A DNA stretch of 64,000 nt from Candidatus Gastranaerophilales bacterium (GCA_944326685.1 CALVEV010000006.1:1-64000), one strand, 5' to 3'. Positions 48,327-59,356 are shown, counted from the stretch's first letter. Notes: generated from the sequence alone by a model not told the origin. A program made the numbers and translations.

Positions 48327-49081
48327 TGGAAATAACCAGTGTAAATAATGATTTAGTAAAAGAAACTGCGAAATTACAGCAGAAAAAATATCGAGATGAA
48401 AAAGGATTATTTCTTTTAGAAGGCTTTAAAGCAATAGAAGAGGCTCATTTATCTGGAATAAAATTTGAAAGAGTATTTGTTGAAAAGAATAAAAAAGGGA
48501 AATATTTATTTCTAAATTGTGAATTTATAGAAACTAATGAAGCTGTTTTAAAGAAAATTTCAACTACCTCAACTCCACCAGAAATTGTTGGAATTGCCCA
48601 TCAACCTAAAAATTCTTTTGATAAATTAGGTAATAATGTTGTACTTCTTGAAAATATCAGAGATTTAGGGAATTTAGGAACTATTATAAGAACCGCAGTA
48701 GCTTTTGGGATAGATTCTATTGTTCTTTATGGTGATACAGTTGATGTTTATAATCCAAAGGTTGTTCGCTCTGCTGTTGGGAATTTATGGAAAATAAATA
48801 TTGTACAGATTTCTGATATTGATAATTTGAAAAAATATTTTTCTAATTATGAAAGATTTGGGACTTTGCCAAAATCAGATAATAGCGAATATTTATCAAA
48901 AATTAAATTTTCTAACAAGCCTAAACTTATAATGTTTGGTTCAGAAGCAGATGGTTTGTCAGATGAATTGAAAGAATTTGCAACAGGAAACATTACAATA
49001 GAAATGAAGGATAATGTGGAATCCTTGAACTTGAGTATTTCTGCAGGAGTTGTTCTTTATCAAATATTTACTTCTTTGTAA
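48326..49081 (+). CDS. TrmH/SpoU family RNA 2'-O-methyltransferase
   Basis: 251 residues. An N-terminal substrate-binding domain (LEGFKAIEEA) is followed by the SPOUT knot: LENIRDLGNLGTIIRTAVAF, IMFGSEADGLSDE and ESLNLSISAGVVLYQI. It uses SAM to methylate rRNA or tRNA ribose; the target is not readable. Confidence 0.93.
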   Translation: MEITSVNNDLVKETAKLQQKKYRDEKGLFLLEGFKAIEEAHLSGIKFERVFVEKNKKGKYLFLNCEFIETNEAVLKKISTTSTPPEIVGIAHQPKNSFDKLGNNVVLLENIRDLGNLGTIIRTAVAFGIDSIVLYGDTVDVYNPKVVRSAVGNLWKINIVQISDIDNLKKYFSNYERFGTLPKSDNSEYLSKIKFSNKPKLIMFGSEADGLSDELKEFATGNITIEMKDNVESLNLSISAGVVLYQIFTSL

Positions 49082-49136
49082 ACATTGTCGTTACAAAAAC
49101 TAAAGTTTTTCTAAAATATTCCGATAAGTATTATGT

Positions 49137-49475
49137 ATGCGTATCGGAAATATTCAATCAACTTATACATTTGCATTTGCAGCTCCTTATATTGATTCTG
49201 AGGAACAAGAAATTGCTGCAAAACTTTTAGCCTATGGAGAAACTCCAACAGGTGATAAAGCAACGGATAAAGCGAAGTTACATAGAATTGAGTATGAGAA
49301 AGCAAAACAAGAAAGTACAGTTAGTGCAAACAAATTTTTAACTGTATCAACAGCAGAACAAGAAAGGATACAAGAAAAAAAGAAAGAAAATCGTAAAATA
49401 AGTGGTCAATCTCTAAACGAAGAAATGAAGGGTGCATCAATATTAGCTCAATATAATCGTATGTTTATCGTATAA
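49137..49475 (+). CDS. Small protein of unknown function (112 aa)
   Basis: The protein has a charged helical middle (AKLHRIEYEKAKQES, QERIQEKKKENRK) and no signal peptide. No ribosome binding site is visible before ATG 49137; another ATG four bases earlier is in a different frame. It sits 7 bp before mnmE. Unrecognised. Confidence 0.65.
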   Translation: MRIGNIQSTYTFAFAAPYIDSEEQEIAAKLLAYGETPTGDKATDKAKLHRIEYEKAKQESTVSANKFLTVSTAEQERIQEKKKENRKISGQSLNEEMKGASILAQYNRMFIV

Positions 49476-49476
49476 T
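49471..49476 (+). promoter_or_regulatory. mnmE -10 box (leaderless start)
   Basis: TATAAT ends six bases before the ATG at 49483, the same spacing as in dxr. It overlaps the last codons of the 112-aa gene. No ribosome binding site. Confidence 0.65.
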
Positions 49477-49482
49477 TAAGTT

Positions 49483-50829
49483 ATGAATATAACTCAAGAA
49501 TTTGATACAATAGCAGCGATTTCAACACCTCTTGGAATGGGAGGGGTTGGTGTTATTCGTATATCTGGCGATAAGGCTTTTGATGTTATAAAAAAGATTT
49601 ACTCAAAACAAAATTTTACCCATAATATGATATCTCACGGCTGGATAGGGGTGAATAGCGAGGATGGTTTCCAAAAGATTGATGAAGTTCTTGTGCTACC
49701 ATTCTTTGCTCCTCATAGTTACACTGGAGAAAATGTTGTTGAAATACATTGTCATGGTGGAGTAAATATTGTAAAAAAAATTCTATCTCTTTGTTTAGAA
49801 GCAGGTTGCAGACCTGCTGAAAAGGGCGAATTTACAAAACGAGCTTTTCTTAATAAAAAAATGGATTTATCTCAAGCAGAGGCCGTAGCTGATTTAATCC
49901 ATTCTAAGACTCAAGATTTTGTATCTGTTTCTGCCAAAAACTTATCAGGAGTTCTTGCTAATAAAATTCGAGAAATGAGACAATCTATAATGGATGTTCT
50001 ATCAAGAATTGTCGCAGGAATTGATTTTCCTGAAGATGTTGCAGAACCTGAATATTCATATATTATTGAAGAATTAAACAAAAGCATATATGAAATTGAT
50101 TCAATTTTAAAATCAGCATCAACATCAAATGTAATGCGTCAAGGTGTTTCTGTTGCAATAGTTGGTCGTCCAAATGTTGGTAAGTCATCTTTGTTTAATA
50201 CTTTATTAAATCTTGATAGAGCAATTGTTACTGATATTGCAGGAACAACACGAGATGTATTAAGAGAAACATTAGATTTTGGCATTCCTGTTACTTTGAT
50301 TGATACTGCAGGTATAAGAGAAGGTGATTCGGTTTCTAAGGTCGAAGAAATAGGTATTGAATACTCAAAACAATCTCTTGATGAAGCAGATTTGGTGTTA
50401 TTCCTCTATGATGCTAGTCAAGGAATAACTCTTGATGATGAAACAATTTGGGAACTTGCAAAGACAAAGAATAATGTAAGAATTGCAAATAAATGTGATT
50501 TAGTTTCTGAAAGAACATCAGATGCTTATTACATTTCAACAAAAACAAGAGAAGGAATTGATGAAATTAGAGATTTAATAAAATCAAAAGTATGTGATGT
50601 AAATCCTGATTCGTTAGAATTTGCAACCAACACAAGACAACAGGAATGTCTAAGACAAGCAAAAAATAGTTTAACAATAGCTCTTGAGGCAGCTCAAAGA
50701 GAAGAACTTCAAGATTTAATCTCTATTGATATAAAATCAGCCTTAATGGCTCTAGATGAATTAACTGGCGAAGTTGTAACAGATGAAGTATTAAATAATA
50801 TATTTGATAACTTCTGTATTGGTAAATAA
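49483..50829 (+). CDS. mnmE: tRNA modification GTPase MnmE
   Basis: MnmE, with MnmG, builds the cmnm5 group on U34 of tRNA. The folate-binding N-terminal domain (TIAAISTPLGMGGVGVIRISG), the G domain (GRPNVGKSS, DIAGTTRD, DTAGI, NKCD) and the C-terminal FCIGK tip are all present in 448 residues. Confidence 0.98.
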   Translation: MNITQEFDTIAAISTPLGMGGVGVIRISGDKAFDVIKKIYSKQNFTHNMISHGWIGVNSEDGFQKIDEVLVLPFFAPHSYTGENVVEIHCHGGVNIVKKILSLCLEAGCRPAEKGEFTKRAFLNKKMDLSQAEAVADLIHSKTQDFVSVSAKNLSGVLANKIREMRQSIMDVLSRIVAGIDFPEDVAEPEYSYIIEELNKSIYEIDSILKSASTSNVMRQGVSVAIVGRPNVGKSSLFNTLLNLDRAIVTDIAGTTRDVLRETLDFGIPVTLIDTAGIREGDSVSKVEEIGIEYSKQSLDEADLVLFLYDASQGITLDDETIWELAKTKNNVRIANKCDLVSERTSDAYYISTKTREGIDEIRDLIKSKVCDVNPDSLEFATNTRQQECLRQAKNSLTIALEAAQREELQDLISIDIKSALMALDELTGEVVTDEVLNNIFDNFCIGK

Positions 50830-50837
50830 ATATAGTA

Positions 50838-51725
50838 CTAAGATTTTTTTACCATTTTTCTGGTAACAATTAAAAATACCCCAAGTAAAATTAGTATTAC
50901 ACCTGAAATAATTCTAATAGTAAGTTGTTCGTGAAATACCAATACTCCAAAGAATATGGCAGTTAAAGGTTCTAATGCTCCTAAAATTGCTGTAGTTGTT
51001 GACCCAATTAATTTGATTGATATATTAATTGTTTCTATTGATATAATTGTTGGAAAAATTGCTAACCCTAAAGGTAATAACCATAAAATAGGTTTATCAA
51101 TTATTTGTAAATTTTCATGGAATCTTAAGTTATAAATATATACCAATAACCCGAAAAATATTATATAAAAGCTCATTTTAGAATGATTTATATGTTGAAT
51201 TATTTTAATTTTCTTTACCCCTACAATATAAATTGCATATAATAATGCAGATAAAAATACAACCAATACCCCATGAGGATTCAGTGTTAAACCATTTTTC
51301 CCATTATATAGTAATCCTATACCTGTTGATGTTAATAATATTGAGATTATTGTTGTTTTTGTAATTCTTTCTTTGAAAAAAATTGCCATTATTATTGCAA
51401 CCAATACAGGATATATAAATAAAATTGTACAAGCAATTCCAGCATCAATATATTTGAAAGCATCAAATAAGGTTAAAGATGATAATGAAAAAAATATTCC
51501 TAGAATCATTAATGGGAATAATTCTTTTAATGAAATATTAAGTGACACTTTTTTTACGAAATGAAGCCATAATCCATAAATGATAACAGCAAAAGCATAT
51601 CTATAAAATAATACAGAATTTGCACCAATTCCAACAGCATACAATGGAAGAGCAAATAATGGATTCGTTCCATAACTTGTTGATGCAATTATTCCGTTAA
51701 TTATTCCAATAAATTTTCTTTTCAT
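50838..51725 (-). CDS. EamA/DMT family transporter
   Basis: The 295-residue protein has ten hydrophobic segments in two five-helix halves, the second with GALEPLTAIFFGVLVFHE, the usual EamA signature. Family members export or import small metabolites; the substrate is unknown. It converges on mnmE with an 8-bp gap. Confidence 0.9.
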   Translation of the reverse strand: MKRKFIGIINGIIASTSYGTNPLFALPLYAVGIGANSVLFYRYAFAVIIYGLWLHFVKKVSLNISLKELFPLMILGIFFSLSSLTLFDAFKYIDAGIACTILFIYPVLVAIIMAIFFKERITKTTIISILLTSTGIGLLYNGKNGLTLNPHGVLVVFLSALLYAIYIVGVKKIKIIQHINHSKMSFYIIFFGLLVYIYNLRFHENLQIIDKPILWLLPLGLAIFPTIISIETINISIKLIGSTTTAILGALEPLTAIFFGVLVFHEQLTIRIISGVILILLGVFLIVTRKMVKKS

Positions 51726-51839
51726 TTTCTCTTACCTTAATTAGATTGTATAAAAAAATAATAATTTTAACTAGCCCATTTTATTATTGTTTTATAAATT
51801 AATCCTAATAAAATATAAATAGCCAAAGGAGATTTGATT

Positions 51840-52037
51840 ATGAAAACAAAATTAGTTTATTGGGATGATAATTTATATGTAAAAATTCCAAAAGAATATT
51901 TAAAACAACTTGGTTGGGAACAAGGTGAATGTTTAAATATAGATTTAGATTTTGCTTTTACAAAATTGGAAATTTACAAAACAGAAGAAGATGAGCAAGA
52001 AATGTTAGATGCTGAAGCAGATGAAGATGAAGATTAA
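51840..52037 (+). CDS. AbrB-like DNA-binding protein with acidic tail
   Basis: 65 residues: a swapped-hairpin SpoVT/AbrB-type core (LVYWDDNLYVKIPKEYLKQLGW) and a tail of Glu and Asp. Such proteins act as antitoxins or transition-state regulators; no toxin gene follows. AAAGGAG eight bases before ATG 51840 fixes the start. Confidence 0.65.
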   Translation: MKTKLVYWDDNLYVKIPKEYLKQLGWEQGECLNIDLDFAFTKLEIYKTEEDEQEMLDAEADEDED

Positions 52038-52177
52038 TTCTTAAGTAGGTGATAATATATCTATATTTAATTATTTTATAGAATTTGATTAGAAATATAA
52101 CATAAGAATAATTGATATTATCATTTAGTCACTATTAATTTTTATCATAGTTGAAAAAATTCTAAAAGGAGGTCTAT

Positions 52178-52516
52178 GTGGTATATTTATATTTTTTTAT
52201 TAAATGGTTAGTTCTTTCACTAATTATAATGTTTACCGCTTGGTTAGTTCCAGGAATTGAAGTTAAGAATTTAGGTTCTGCTTTTCTTGCGGCTGTTGTC
52301 ATCGGTTTATTGAATACTTTTATAAAGCCATTATTATTAATGATTAATTTACCTACAAATGCAATTATTATAACAGTATTGGCTCTTGTTATTAATGCTA
52401 TATTATTACTTTTAGCTAGTTATATTGTACCAGGGTTCAAAATCAATGGATTTGTTCCGGCAGTTATTGGTGTAATTGTAATGACTGTAGTAACAGTATT
52501 AATAAGTTTAATTTAA
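52178..52516 (+). CDS. YvlD-like small membrane protein (phage holin 4-2 family)
   Basis: 112 residues with four hydrophobic segments and the family pattern VPGIEVKNLGSAFLAAVVIGLLN and IVPGFKING. The family name refers to phage holins, but chromosomal copies are common and not phage-linked. GTG start with AAAGGAGG five bases upstream; the ATG at 52176 is out of frame. Confidence 0.9.
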   Translation: MVYLYFFIKWLVLSLIIMFTAWLVPGIEVKNLGSAFLAAVVIGLLNTFIKPLLLMINLPTNAIIITVLALVINAILLLLASYIVPGFKINGFVPAVIGVIVMTVVTVLISLI

Positions 52517-52535
52517 AAAATTATATTAATTTAAC

Positions 52536-52572
52536 AAATAGCCTAAAGTTTATAATAAACTTTAGGCTATTT
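52536..52572. terminator. Bidirectional terminator between YvlD-like gene and atpC
   Basis: A perfect 17-bp stem (AAATAGCCTAAAGTTTA) around TAA, with T-ends on both strands, serves the convergent genes. Confidence 0.92.
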
Positions 52573-52595
52573 AATAATATGTTAAAAAAGTAAAA

Positions 52596-52997
52596 TTATT
52601 TTTGTGATTGAACCATTGCAACCTTCAATCTAGCTAAAGCTCTAGCTAAGGCAGCTTCAGCTCTTTTAACATCAACATCAGCAGTTTTCTCAGCTAATCT
52701 TGCTTCGGCTCTTTCTTTTGCTAATTTAGCTCGAGTTATATCAATATCAGAACCTGATTCCGCAGTGTCTGTTAAAATAGTTGCTTCTTCATTTTTGAAT
52801 TGAAAAACACCACCCATTGTTGAGAATGCTTTACACTCTCCATTTTGGATAACTTTAGTAACACCTATGTCAAGTGCAGATATAATTGGAATATGTCCTT
52901 TTAAAACTCCAAACTCTCCATCTACACCTTTTGTATAGATTTCACTTACTTCATCATCAAAAATAATTTTATCGTGTGTAATAATTTTTAAATGCAT
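52596..52997 (-). CDS. atpC: ATP synthase F1 epsilon subunit
   Basis: 133 residues: a beta-sandwich (LKIITHDKIIFDDEVSEIY, GVLKGHIPIISALDIG) and a two-helix C-terminus rich in Ala/Arg. It couples rotation and inhibits ATP hydrolysis. It follows atpD by 14 bp. Confidence 0.96.
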   Translation of the reverse strand: MHLKIITHDKIIFDDEVSEIYTKGVDGEFGVLKGHIPIISALDIGVTKVIQNGECKAFSTMGGVFQFKNEEATILTDTAESGSDIDITRAKLAKERAEARLAEKTADVDVKRAEAALARALARLKVAMVQSQK

Positions 52998-53011
52998 AAA
53001 TATTACCTTTA

Positions 53012-54457
<1,446 letters not shown>

Positions 54458-54524
54458 CTATATTGTAAGGGTAAAATATATTTTTATCAAGATTTATATC
54501 CAAATTCATATAAGTGGATGAAAC

Positions 54525-55052
54525 TTAAGCTGATATTGCAGCTAACAACATGATAACCCATATACAAGAAAGTATTATGAACGTTAAAGTTCTTAAAATC
54601 AGGCTTGTATTTTTTTCTCTATATGCAGTACTATATATCTTTTTTAGTAATTCTTTTGAATAATCCTGTTTAGGTTGTGTTTTATTAAAAGAAGAATTTA
54701 GTAATAATTTTAGTTGTGATATTTTTTTTATTTTTTCTCTAATGTCTGGTTTTGATATAAACATTTTTCTTACTTTTACATTTTCATTTATATCTAATTC
54801 ATTGTCTAGATATGCTGAAATTGTTGTATTAATTGATGAATTACTTTTACTATCATTTGCATAAGAGTAATTTTTTATTTTTTTATACGTTTCTCTTAAG
54901 TCAGTAACAATATTTTTAAAAGTGTTATATTTATCTCTGCAACTTTTACATTTCAATAGGTGTTTTTCAAATTCTTGCTGAAGTTTCTCATCTAATTTAT
55001 TATCTAAATAAAAATTCATTAATGTTTCAAATTGTTCACACGATATACTCAT
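54525..55052 (-). CDS. Anti-sigma factor with zinc-finger (ZAS) domain
   Basis: 175 residues. The N-terminus has the zf-HC2/ZAS pattern HLLKCKSC (Hx3Cx2C), and one membrane segment lies at the C-terminus (FIILSCIWVIMLLAAI). It should hold the ECF sigma factor encoded 9 bp upstream at the membrane until a signal arrives. Confidence 0.88.
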   Translation of the reverse strand: MSISCEQFETLMNFYLDNKLDEKLQQEFEKHLLKCKSCRDKYNTFKNIVTDLRETYKKIKNYSYANDSKSNSSINTTISAYLDNELDINENVKVRKMFISKPDIREKIKKISQLKLLLNSSFNKTQPKQDYSKELLKKIYSTAYREKNTSLILRTLTFIILSCIWVIMLLAAISA

Positions 55053-55061
55053 TTTAAACCT

Positions 55062-55631
55062 TTATAAATAATTTGCTAAATCTATTTGTAATTTTTCTCT
55101 TGCTCTTGATATTCTAGACTTAACCGTACCTAAATTTGTATTGGTAAGTTTTGCTATTTCTTCATAAGAAAGTCCTTCTAGTTCTCTTAATATAATTGCA
55201 AGTCTTGCATTTACTGGTAAATTAATTATGCAAGCTTTAATTTTACATTCTAATTCTTTACAATGATAATTATCTACAGGTTTTCCTTTTTTATCCGGAA
55301 TGATTGATAAATCGAGGCTATCAGATTCTACAATATCTATTGCTCTTTTGCGTTTTCTTAGTGCGTCATAGAAAACATTTATAGCTATACGATTGCTCCA
55401 TTTTTTAAACTGATCGATATTTTTTAATTTATCTATATTTTGAATAATTTTTATTAATGTTTCTTGAGTTAAATCTGATATTGAATCATTTGGTTGGCAT
55501 AAATGACAAAAAAAAGTATAAATATCTTTTTGTATACGTCTAATCAATTCGGCAGTTGCTTTTAAGTCTGCTTTTTGAGTATACAATATTAAATCAGATA
55601 TTGGGAGCTTTTTGTAATTGAGTTTACTCAT
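55062..55631 (-). CDS. ECF-family RNA polymerase sigma factor
   Basis: 189 residues. Region 2: DLTQETLIKIIQNIDKLK and FKKWSNRIAINVFYDALRKRKR; region 4: LEGLSYEEIAKLTNTNLGTVKSRISRAREKL. It is paired with the anti-sigma gene. The target promoters are unknown; it may regulate its own operon. Confidence 0.95.
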   Translation of the reverse strand: MSKLNYKKLPISDLILYTQKADLKATAELIRRIQKDIYTFFCHLCQPNDSISDLTQETLIKIIQNIDKLKNIDQFKKWSNRIAINVFYDALRKRKRAIDIVESDSLDLSIIPDKKGKPVDNYHCKELECKIKACIINLPVNARLAIILRELEGLSYEEIAKLTNTNLGTVKSRISRAREKLQIDLANYL

Positions 55632-55736
55632 AAGATTTTACCCAATTACAGGATAATTTTTTTTTATAATAATAAAAACAGACTTTATTATATAATCAGT
55701 AGTATATAATTTTAATTTTTAAATTGGATTTTTAAA

Positions 55737-56276
55737 ATGAATGATAAATTAAGAGATAATTATATAAATTTAAAAATAGGTAGTAAAAAATTATATTTAT
55801 CGATTTTAGTTGATAAATATAATAATGAAGAACTTTTAGATAAAATAGCTGCATGTATTTCATCAGGTGTTGATGTTATAGAATTAGCAACTAATAATTA
55901 TCCTAATAAGCTTTTAGCAATTTCGGCACACGTTAAGCAACTCTACTCTATCTTTGATTTTACATTAATTATAAAAGATAGAGCAGATATTGCACTAATA
56001 GTAGGTGCAGATGGTATTAGTTTAACTCCTAATAGTATTGATATTAGTTCTGCTAGGCAAATACTTGGTACTGATTCTATAATTGGATGTTATGAAATTC
56101 CACAAAATAACTGTGATTTCTGTATTTTTAATACTTATTTAAAAGATAATAAAATTAATTCTTTTATTCAGTATAGTGATACAAACAATTCAGGGAAGTT
56201 ATTTTTAGATGAAAATGTTTTTGACAATCCAAATTTTATTGAATTTATAACTAAGCTTAGAAATAAACTCAATTAA
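55737..56276 (+). CDS. ThiE/TenI-like protein, short and diverged
   Basis: 179 residues, shorter than thiamine-phosphate synthase (~210). The stretch TLIIKDRADIALIVGADGISLTP matches the ThiE pattern (NDRxDLAxxxxADGVHLGQ), but the HLGQ phosphate/Mg segment reads SLTP and the C-terminal GG phosphate loop is not evident. It may be a non-catalytic relative. No thi gene is near. Confidence 0.65.
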   Translation: MNDKLRDNYINLKIGSKKLYLSILVDKYNNEELLDKIAACISSGVDVIELATNNYPNKLLAISAHVKQLYSIFDFTLIIKDRADIALIVGADGISLTPNSIDISSARQILGTDSIIGCYEIPQNNCDFCIFNTYLKDNKINSFIQYSDTNNSGKLFLDENVFDNPNFIEFITKLRNKLN

Positions 56277-56343
56277 TACCTTCTCTCCTACACATAAATA
56301 AATTAAACTAACACAATCTGTAAATTATTCCCTCGTGTTCTAA

Positions 56344-56367
56344 ACAATAGAGCTTATGCTCTATTGT
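56344..56367 (-). terminator. Hairpin after the 50-aa gene
   Basis: ACAATAGAGC and GCTCTATTGT pair perfectly around a four-base loop, 15 bp past the stop. The T-run after it is weak (TTTAG). Confidence 0.6.
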
Positions 56368-56381
56368 GATAACATTAAAAC

Positions 56382-56534
56382 TTAAATAAGTCCTAAAACT
56401 TTCTTATACCAAGAGAAAGATTCTAATTGTGACCCGTTAAAAGTAGTTTTAATGCATTGTTTTTTTAAATAGTTTTCGAATTCATCATTAAAGCCTGTTT
56501 TAGCTTTCTTCATTTCAGTTATAGCTGTTGCCAT
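56382..56534 (-). CDS. Small protein of 50 aa, unknown
   Basis: A complete frame from ATG (56532-56534) to TAA (56382). AAAGGAGAAG six bases before the ATG is one of the strongest ribosome binding sites in the window, and a consensus promoter lies upstream. The peptide starts MATAITEMKKAK and ends SWYKKVLGLI; it is basic, without signal peptide. The rest of the 520-bp gap between 56276 and 56797 holds only promoters. Possibly a peptide precursor or small regulator, but no family is known to me. Confidence 0.65.
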   Translation of the reverse strand: MATAITEMKKAKTGFNDEFENYLKKQCIKTTFNGSQLESFSWYKKVLGLI

Positions 56535-56629
56535 TTTTCTTCTCCTTTAATATTGAAGAGTAACACATATAGATATAATAAATATATTTTTCTTTTCGTA
56601 CACAAATGATAATTGAATTCTATTACTTC

Positions 56630-56658
56630 ATGTTAAAGGTTGTTTCAATCTTTGTCAA
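56630..56658 (-). promoter_or_regulatory. Promoter of the 50-aa gene
   Basis: On the minus strand TTGACA (56653-56658), a 17-bp spacer and TAACAT (56630-56635). The expected start near 56623 leaves a leader of about 90 nt. Confidence 0.7.
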
Positions 56659-56730
56659 TCCTTTATATCGGTATATAACAGATTATTACAATATTGTTAC
56701 AAGTTAGGTACATAAATATTTATATTCCTC

Positions 56731-56759
56731 TTCACAATTGAGTATGTTTTTGGTAGTAT
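56731..56759 (+). promoter_or_regulatory. aspS promoter
   Basis: TTCACA, a 17-bp spacer and TAGTAT, with TGG just before it (extended -10). Confidence 0.7.
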
Positions 56760-56796
56760 TTTAGAGCAGTAAAGAAGTGAAAAGGGAGATGGAATT

Positions 56797-58569
56797 TTGA
56801 AAACATTATTAAAATCAAATAATTGCGGTGAATTAACTGCAAAAAATATAGGTGAAGAAGTTACTCTTTCAGGTTGGGTATCTTGTGTAAGAGATTTAGG
56901 CGGAATTATATTTTTAGAATTAAGAGATAGATCTGGGTTCTTTCAATTAGTTGCAGACCCTCAGATAAATCCTGATATACATGCAGTGTTTTCAAAATTA
57001 AAAACTGAATCTGTTATCACCGTAAAAGGTAAAGTTACAAAACGTCCTGATGAAACTTATAATGAAAAATTAGCAACAGGCGAAGTTGAATCATATCCAA
57101 CTTATGTTAATGTTTTAACAGAAGCAGAAACTTTACCATTTGTATTGGATGATGAAAATGTTTCAGAAGATATTCGTTTAAAATATCGTTATTTAGATTT
57201 AAGAAGAGCTCCAATGCTTCACAACTTAACTTTACGTCATAAAGTTGTAACAGCAATGAGAGAATACTTAAATGGACAAGATTTCTTAGAAGTTGAAACA
57301 CCAATTTTAAATAAAACAACTCCAGAAGGTGCAAGAGACTACTTAGTACCATCAAGAGTTCAAGAAGGTAAATTCTATGCTCTTCCTCAATCTCCACAAA
57401 TTTTTAAACAATTATTAATGGTAGGTGGTATTGAAAGATATTATCAAATAGCTAAATGTTTCAGAGATGAAGATTTAAGAGCTGATAGACAACCTGAATT
57501 TACTCAAGTTGACTTAGAAATGTCTTTTGTTAATCAAGATGAAGTAATTGCAATGGTTGAAGGTCTAGTACAATCTGCATTTAAGGCTGCTGGTGTTGAC
57601 GTCCAATTACCATTAAAGAGAATTACTTGGCAAGAAGCTATGGATAGATTTGGTTCTGATAAACCAGATACACGTTTTGGTTTAGAGTTATTCAATGTAA
57701 CTGATATTATGGAAGCTTCTACTTTCCAAGCATTTAAGGATGTAATTGCAGCAGGCGGAACTGTTAGAGCTATTAAAATCCCTGGTATTGCAGGTTATTC
57801 AAGAAAAGAAATGGATGATGTTAGAAACTTAGCAATTTCATTCGGTGCTAAAGGTTTAGCTTGGATTACTTATATGGAGTCAGGTGAAGTTAAATCTCCT
57901 GTATTGAAATTCTTATCAGAAGATCAAATCAAAGAAATTCAAAACAGAGCAGATGCTCAAAACGGAGATATAGTATTCTTTGTAGCTGATAAACCAAAAG
58001 TTGTTTACGATGTATTAGGTAGATTTAGATTATACTTCGGTAAAAAATTAAATATGATTAATGAAGAAGACCATGCTTTATTATGGGTTGTTGATTTCCC
58101 TATGTTTGAATGGTCTGATGAAGAAGGTAGATATATGGCAATGCATCACCCATTCACATCTCCAAATTTAGAAGATATGGATAAATTAAGAAATGGTGAT
58201 TTAGGTCATGTAAATTCTATTGCATATGATATTGTTTACAATGGTACTGAATTAGGTGGTGGTAGTGTTAGAATCCATACTCCAGAAGTTCAAAAAGAAG
58301 TATTTAAAGCATTAGGTTTAGATGATGCTACTGTTCAAGAAAAATTTGGATTTATGGTAAATGCATTCAGATATGGTACACCTCCACATGCCGGTTTAGC
58401 AATTGGTTTAGATAGATTGATTGCATTGTTGTGCAGAACTGATTCTATCAGAGATGTAATAGCATTCCCTAAAAATTCAGGTGCTAAATGTTTAATGAGT
58501 GATGCTCCAGGTGAAGCTTCATTACAACAATTAAGAGAATTACATCTTAAAAGTACAGTAAAGAAATAA
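56797..58569 (+). CDS. aspS: Aspartyl-tRNA synthetase
   Basis: 590 residues: N-terminal OB-fold anticodon domain (VTLSGWVSCVRDLGGIIFLELRD), class II motifs (FLEVETPILNKTTPEGARDYL, FRDEDLRADRQPEFTQVDLEMSF, GLAIGLDRLIALL) and the bacterial GAD insertion. The start is a TTG with AAGGGAG upstream; the near ATG is out of frame. Family comparison supports this start. Confidence 0.97.
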   Translation: MKTLLKSNNCGELTAKNIGEEVTLSGWVSCVRDLGGIIFLELRDRSGFFQLVADPQINPDIHAVFSKLKTESVITVKGKVTKRPDETYNEKLATGEVESYPTYVNVLTEAETLPFVLDDENVSEDIRLKYRYLDLRRAPMLHNLTLRHKVVTAMREYLNGQDFLEVETPILNKTTPEGARDYLVPSRVQEGKFYALPQSPQIFKQLLMVGGIERYYQIAKCFRDEDLRADRQPEFTQVDLEMSFVNQDEVIAMVEGLVQSAFKAAGVDVQLPLKRITWQEAMDRFGSDKPDTRFGLELFNVTDIMEASTFQAFKDVIAAGGTVRAIKIPGIAGYSRKEMDDVRNLAISFGAKGLAWITYMESGEVKSPVLKFLSEDQIKEIQNRADAQNGDIVFFVADKPKVVYDVLGRFRLYFGKKLNMINEEDHALLWVVDFPMFEWSDEEGRYMAMHHPFTSPNLEDMDKLRNGDLGHVNSIAYDIVYNGTELGGGSVRIHTPEVQKEVFKALGLDDATVQEKFGFMVNAFRYGTPPHAGLAIGLDRLIALLCRTDSIRDVIAFPKNSGAKCLMSDAPGEASLQQLRELHLKSTVKK

Positions 58570-58587
58570 ATATAATACATAAAAAAA

Positions 58588-58620
58588 TAAAAGCGGCTTT
58601 TCAATGGAAAGCCGCTTTTA
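58588..58620. terminator. Bidirectional terminator between aspS and the coiled-coil gene
   Basis: TAAAAGCGGCTTT and AAAGCCGCTTTTA pair around a seven-base loop. Confidence 0.92.
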
Positions 58621-58626
58621 TTTTTA

Positions 58627-59178
58627 TTAAGAAAGACCAAAATCAGGTTGCACATTTTTTTCTTTGTTTTGCGTTTCTGCATTTTCTAATTCTTTAAGTG
58701 TTTGCTGACGAGTTTTTTCAAGTTCTGCAGCCTCATCCTCTTTTATCATTGTTTCAACATCTTTAGATTCTTCAGAGCCACTTAAACCTTTTTTAGGATC
58801 CATAAGTTTAGCTTCATTTTCGGCTATTTTAGCACCTAGTTCTTCAAATCGTGATTGGTACAATTCTTTTTGAGTTTCAAGTCTTGTTGCTTCTATGTCA
58901 TCACCATTTGTTTTAGCATATTTTATTTGATCATCTAATCGTTTAATTTCTTTTTGAATTCGATTTTGTTCTTTTTTATATAATGGCGTCATTATAAGAT
59001 TTTGACTAGAACCTTCAGAATTTTTTTCTACCTTATCTTGATTTGCAGTATTATCAGATTCTGGTTCAAATACCTTTTTAGATACGGGTTCAAATTTTGC
59101 ATTAATCTTTTCTTTAAGTAAATTTATTCCTGGTGTATTATGTGGTAAACCGCTTATTCCTGGTCCATCTCTTCTCAT
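58627..59178 (-). CDS. Coiled-coil protein, paralogue of the 35149 gene
   Basis: 183 charged residues. EIKRLDDQIKYAKTNGDDIEA aligns with EIKILNKQIDSAKALNDTEK of the 35149 protein, and both continue to an (S/D)PKKG motif. The N-terminus (MRRDGPGISGLPHNTPG) is different. No membrane segment. AAGGAG precedes the ATG. Function unknown. Confidence 0.75.
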   Translation of the reverse strand: MRRDGPGISGLPHNTPGINLLKEKINAKFEPVSKKVFEPESDNTANQDKVEKNSEGSSQNLIMTPLYKKEQNRIQKEIKRLDDQIKYAKTNGDDIEATRLETQKELYQSRFEELGAKIAENEAKLMDPKKGLSGSEESKDVETMIKEDEAAELEKTRQQTLKELENAETQNKEKNVQPDFGLS

Positions 59179-59347
59179 ATAAAGCTCCTTTCATTATCAA
59201 ATATTAACTTCACTTATTTATAAAGTTTTTTATTTATTTGAAATTTCAAGCTAAAATTTTTATTTACAAAAGTTTATACTAATAAGTTAATATTTTGGTA
59301 AAAATATTAGAATAATGTAGATTAAAATATTTCCTTATTTTTGTTAG

Positions 59348-59356
59348 TGTTAAAAT
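59348..59356 (+). promoter_or_regulatory. Extended -10 box of nifU
   Basis: TGTTAAAAT lies 25 bp before the ATG, with GAGG between. The -35 is weak. Confidence 0.55.

Noticed and set aside
52178..52516. Prophage remnant, from the holin-like gene
   Set aside because: YvlD-like proteins are common chromosomal genes and no other phage gene is in the window.
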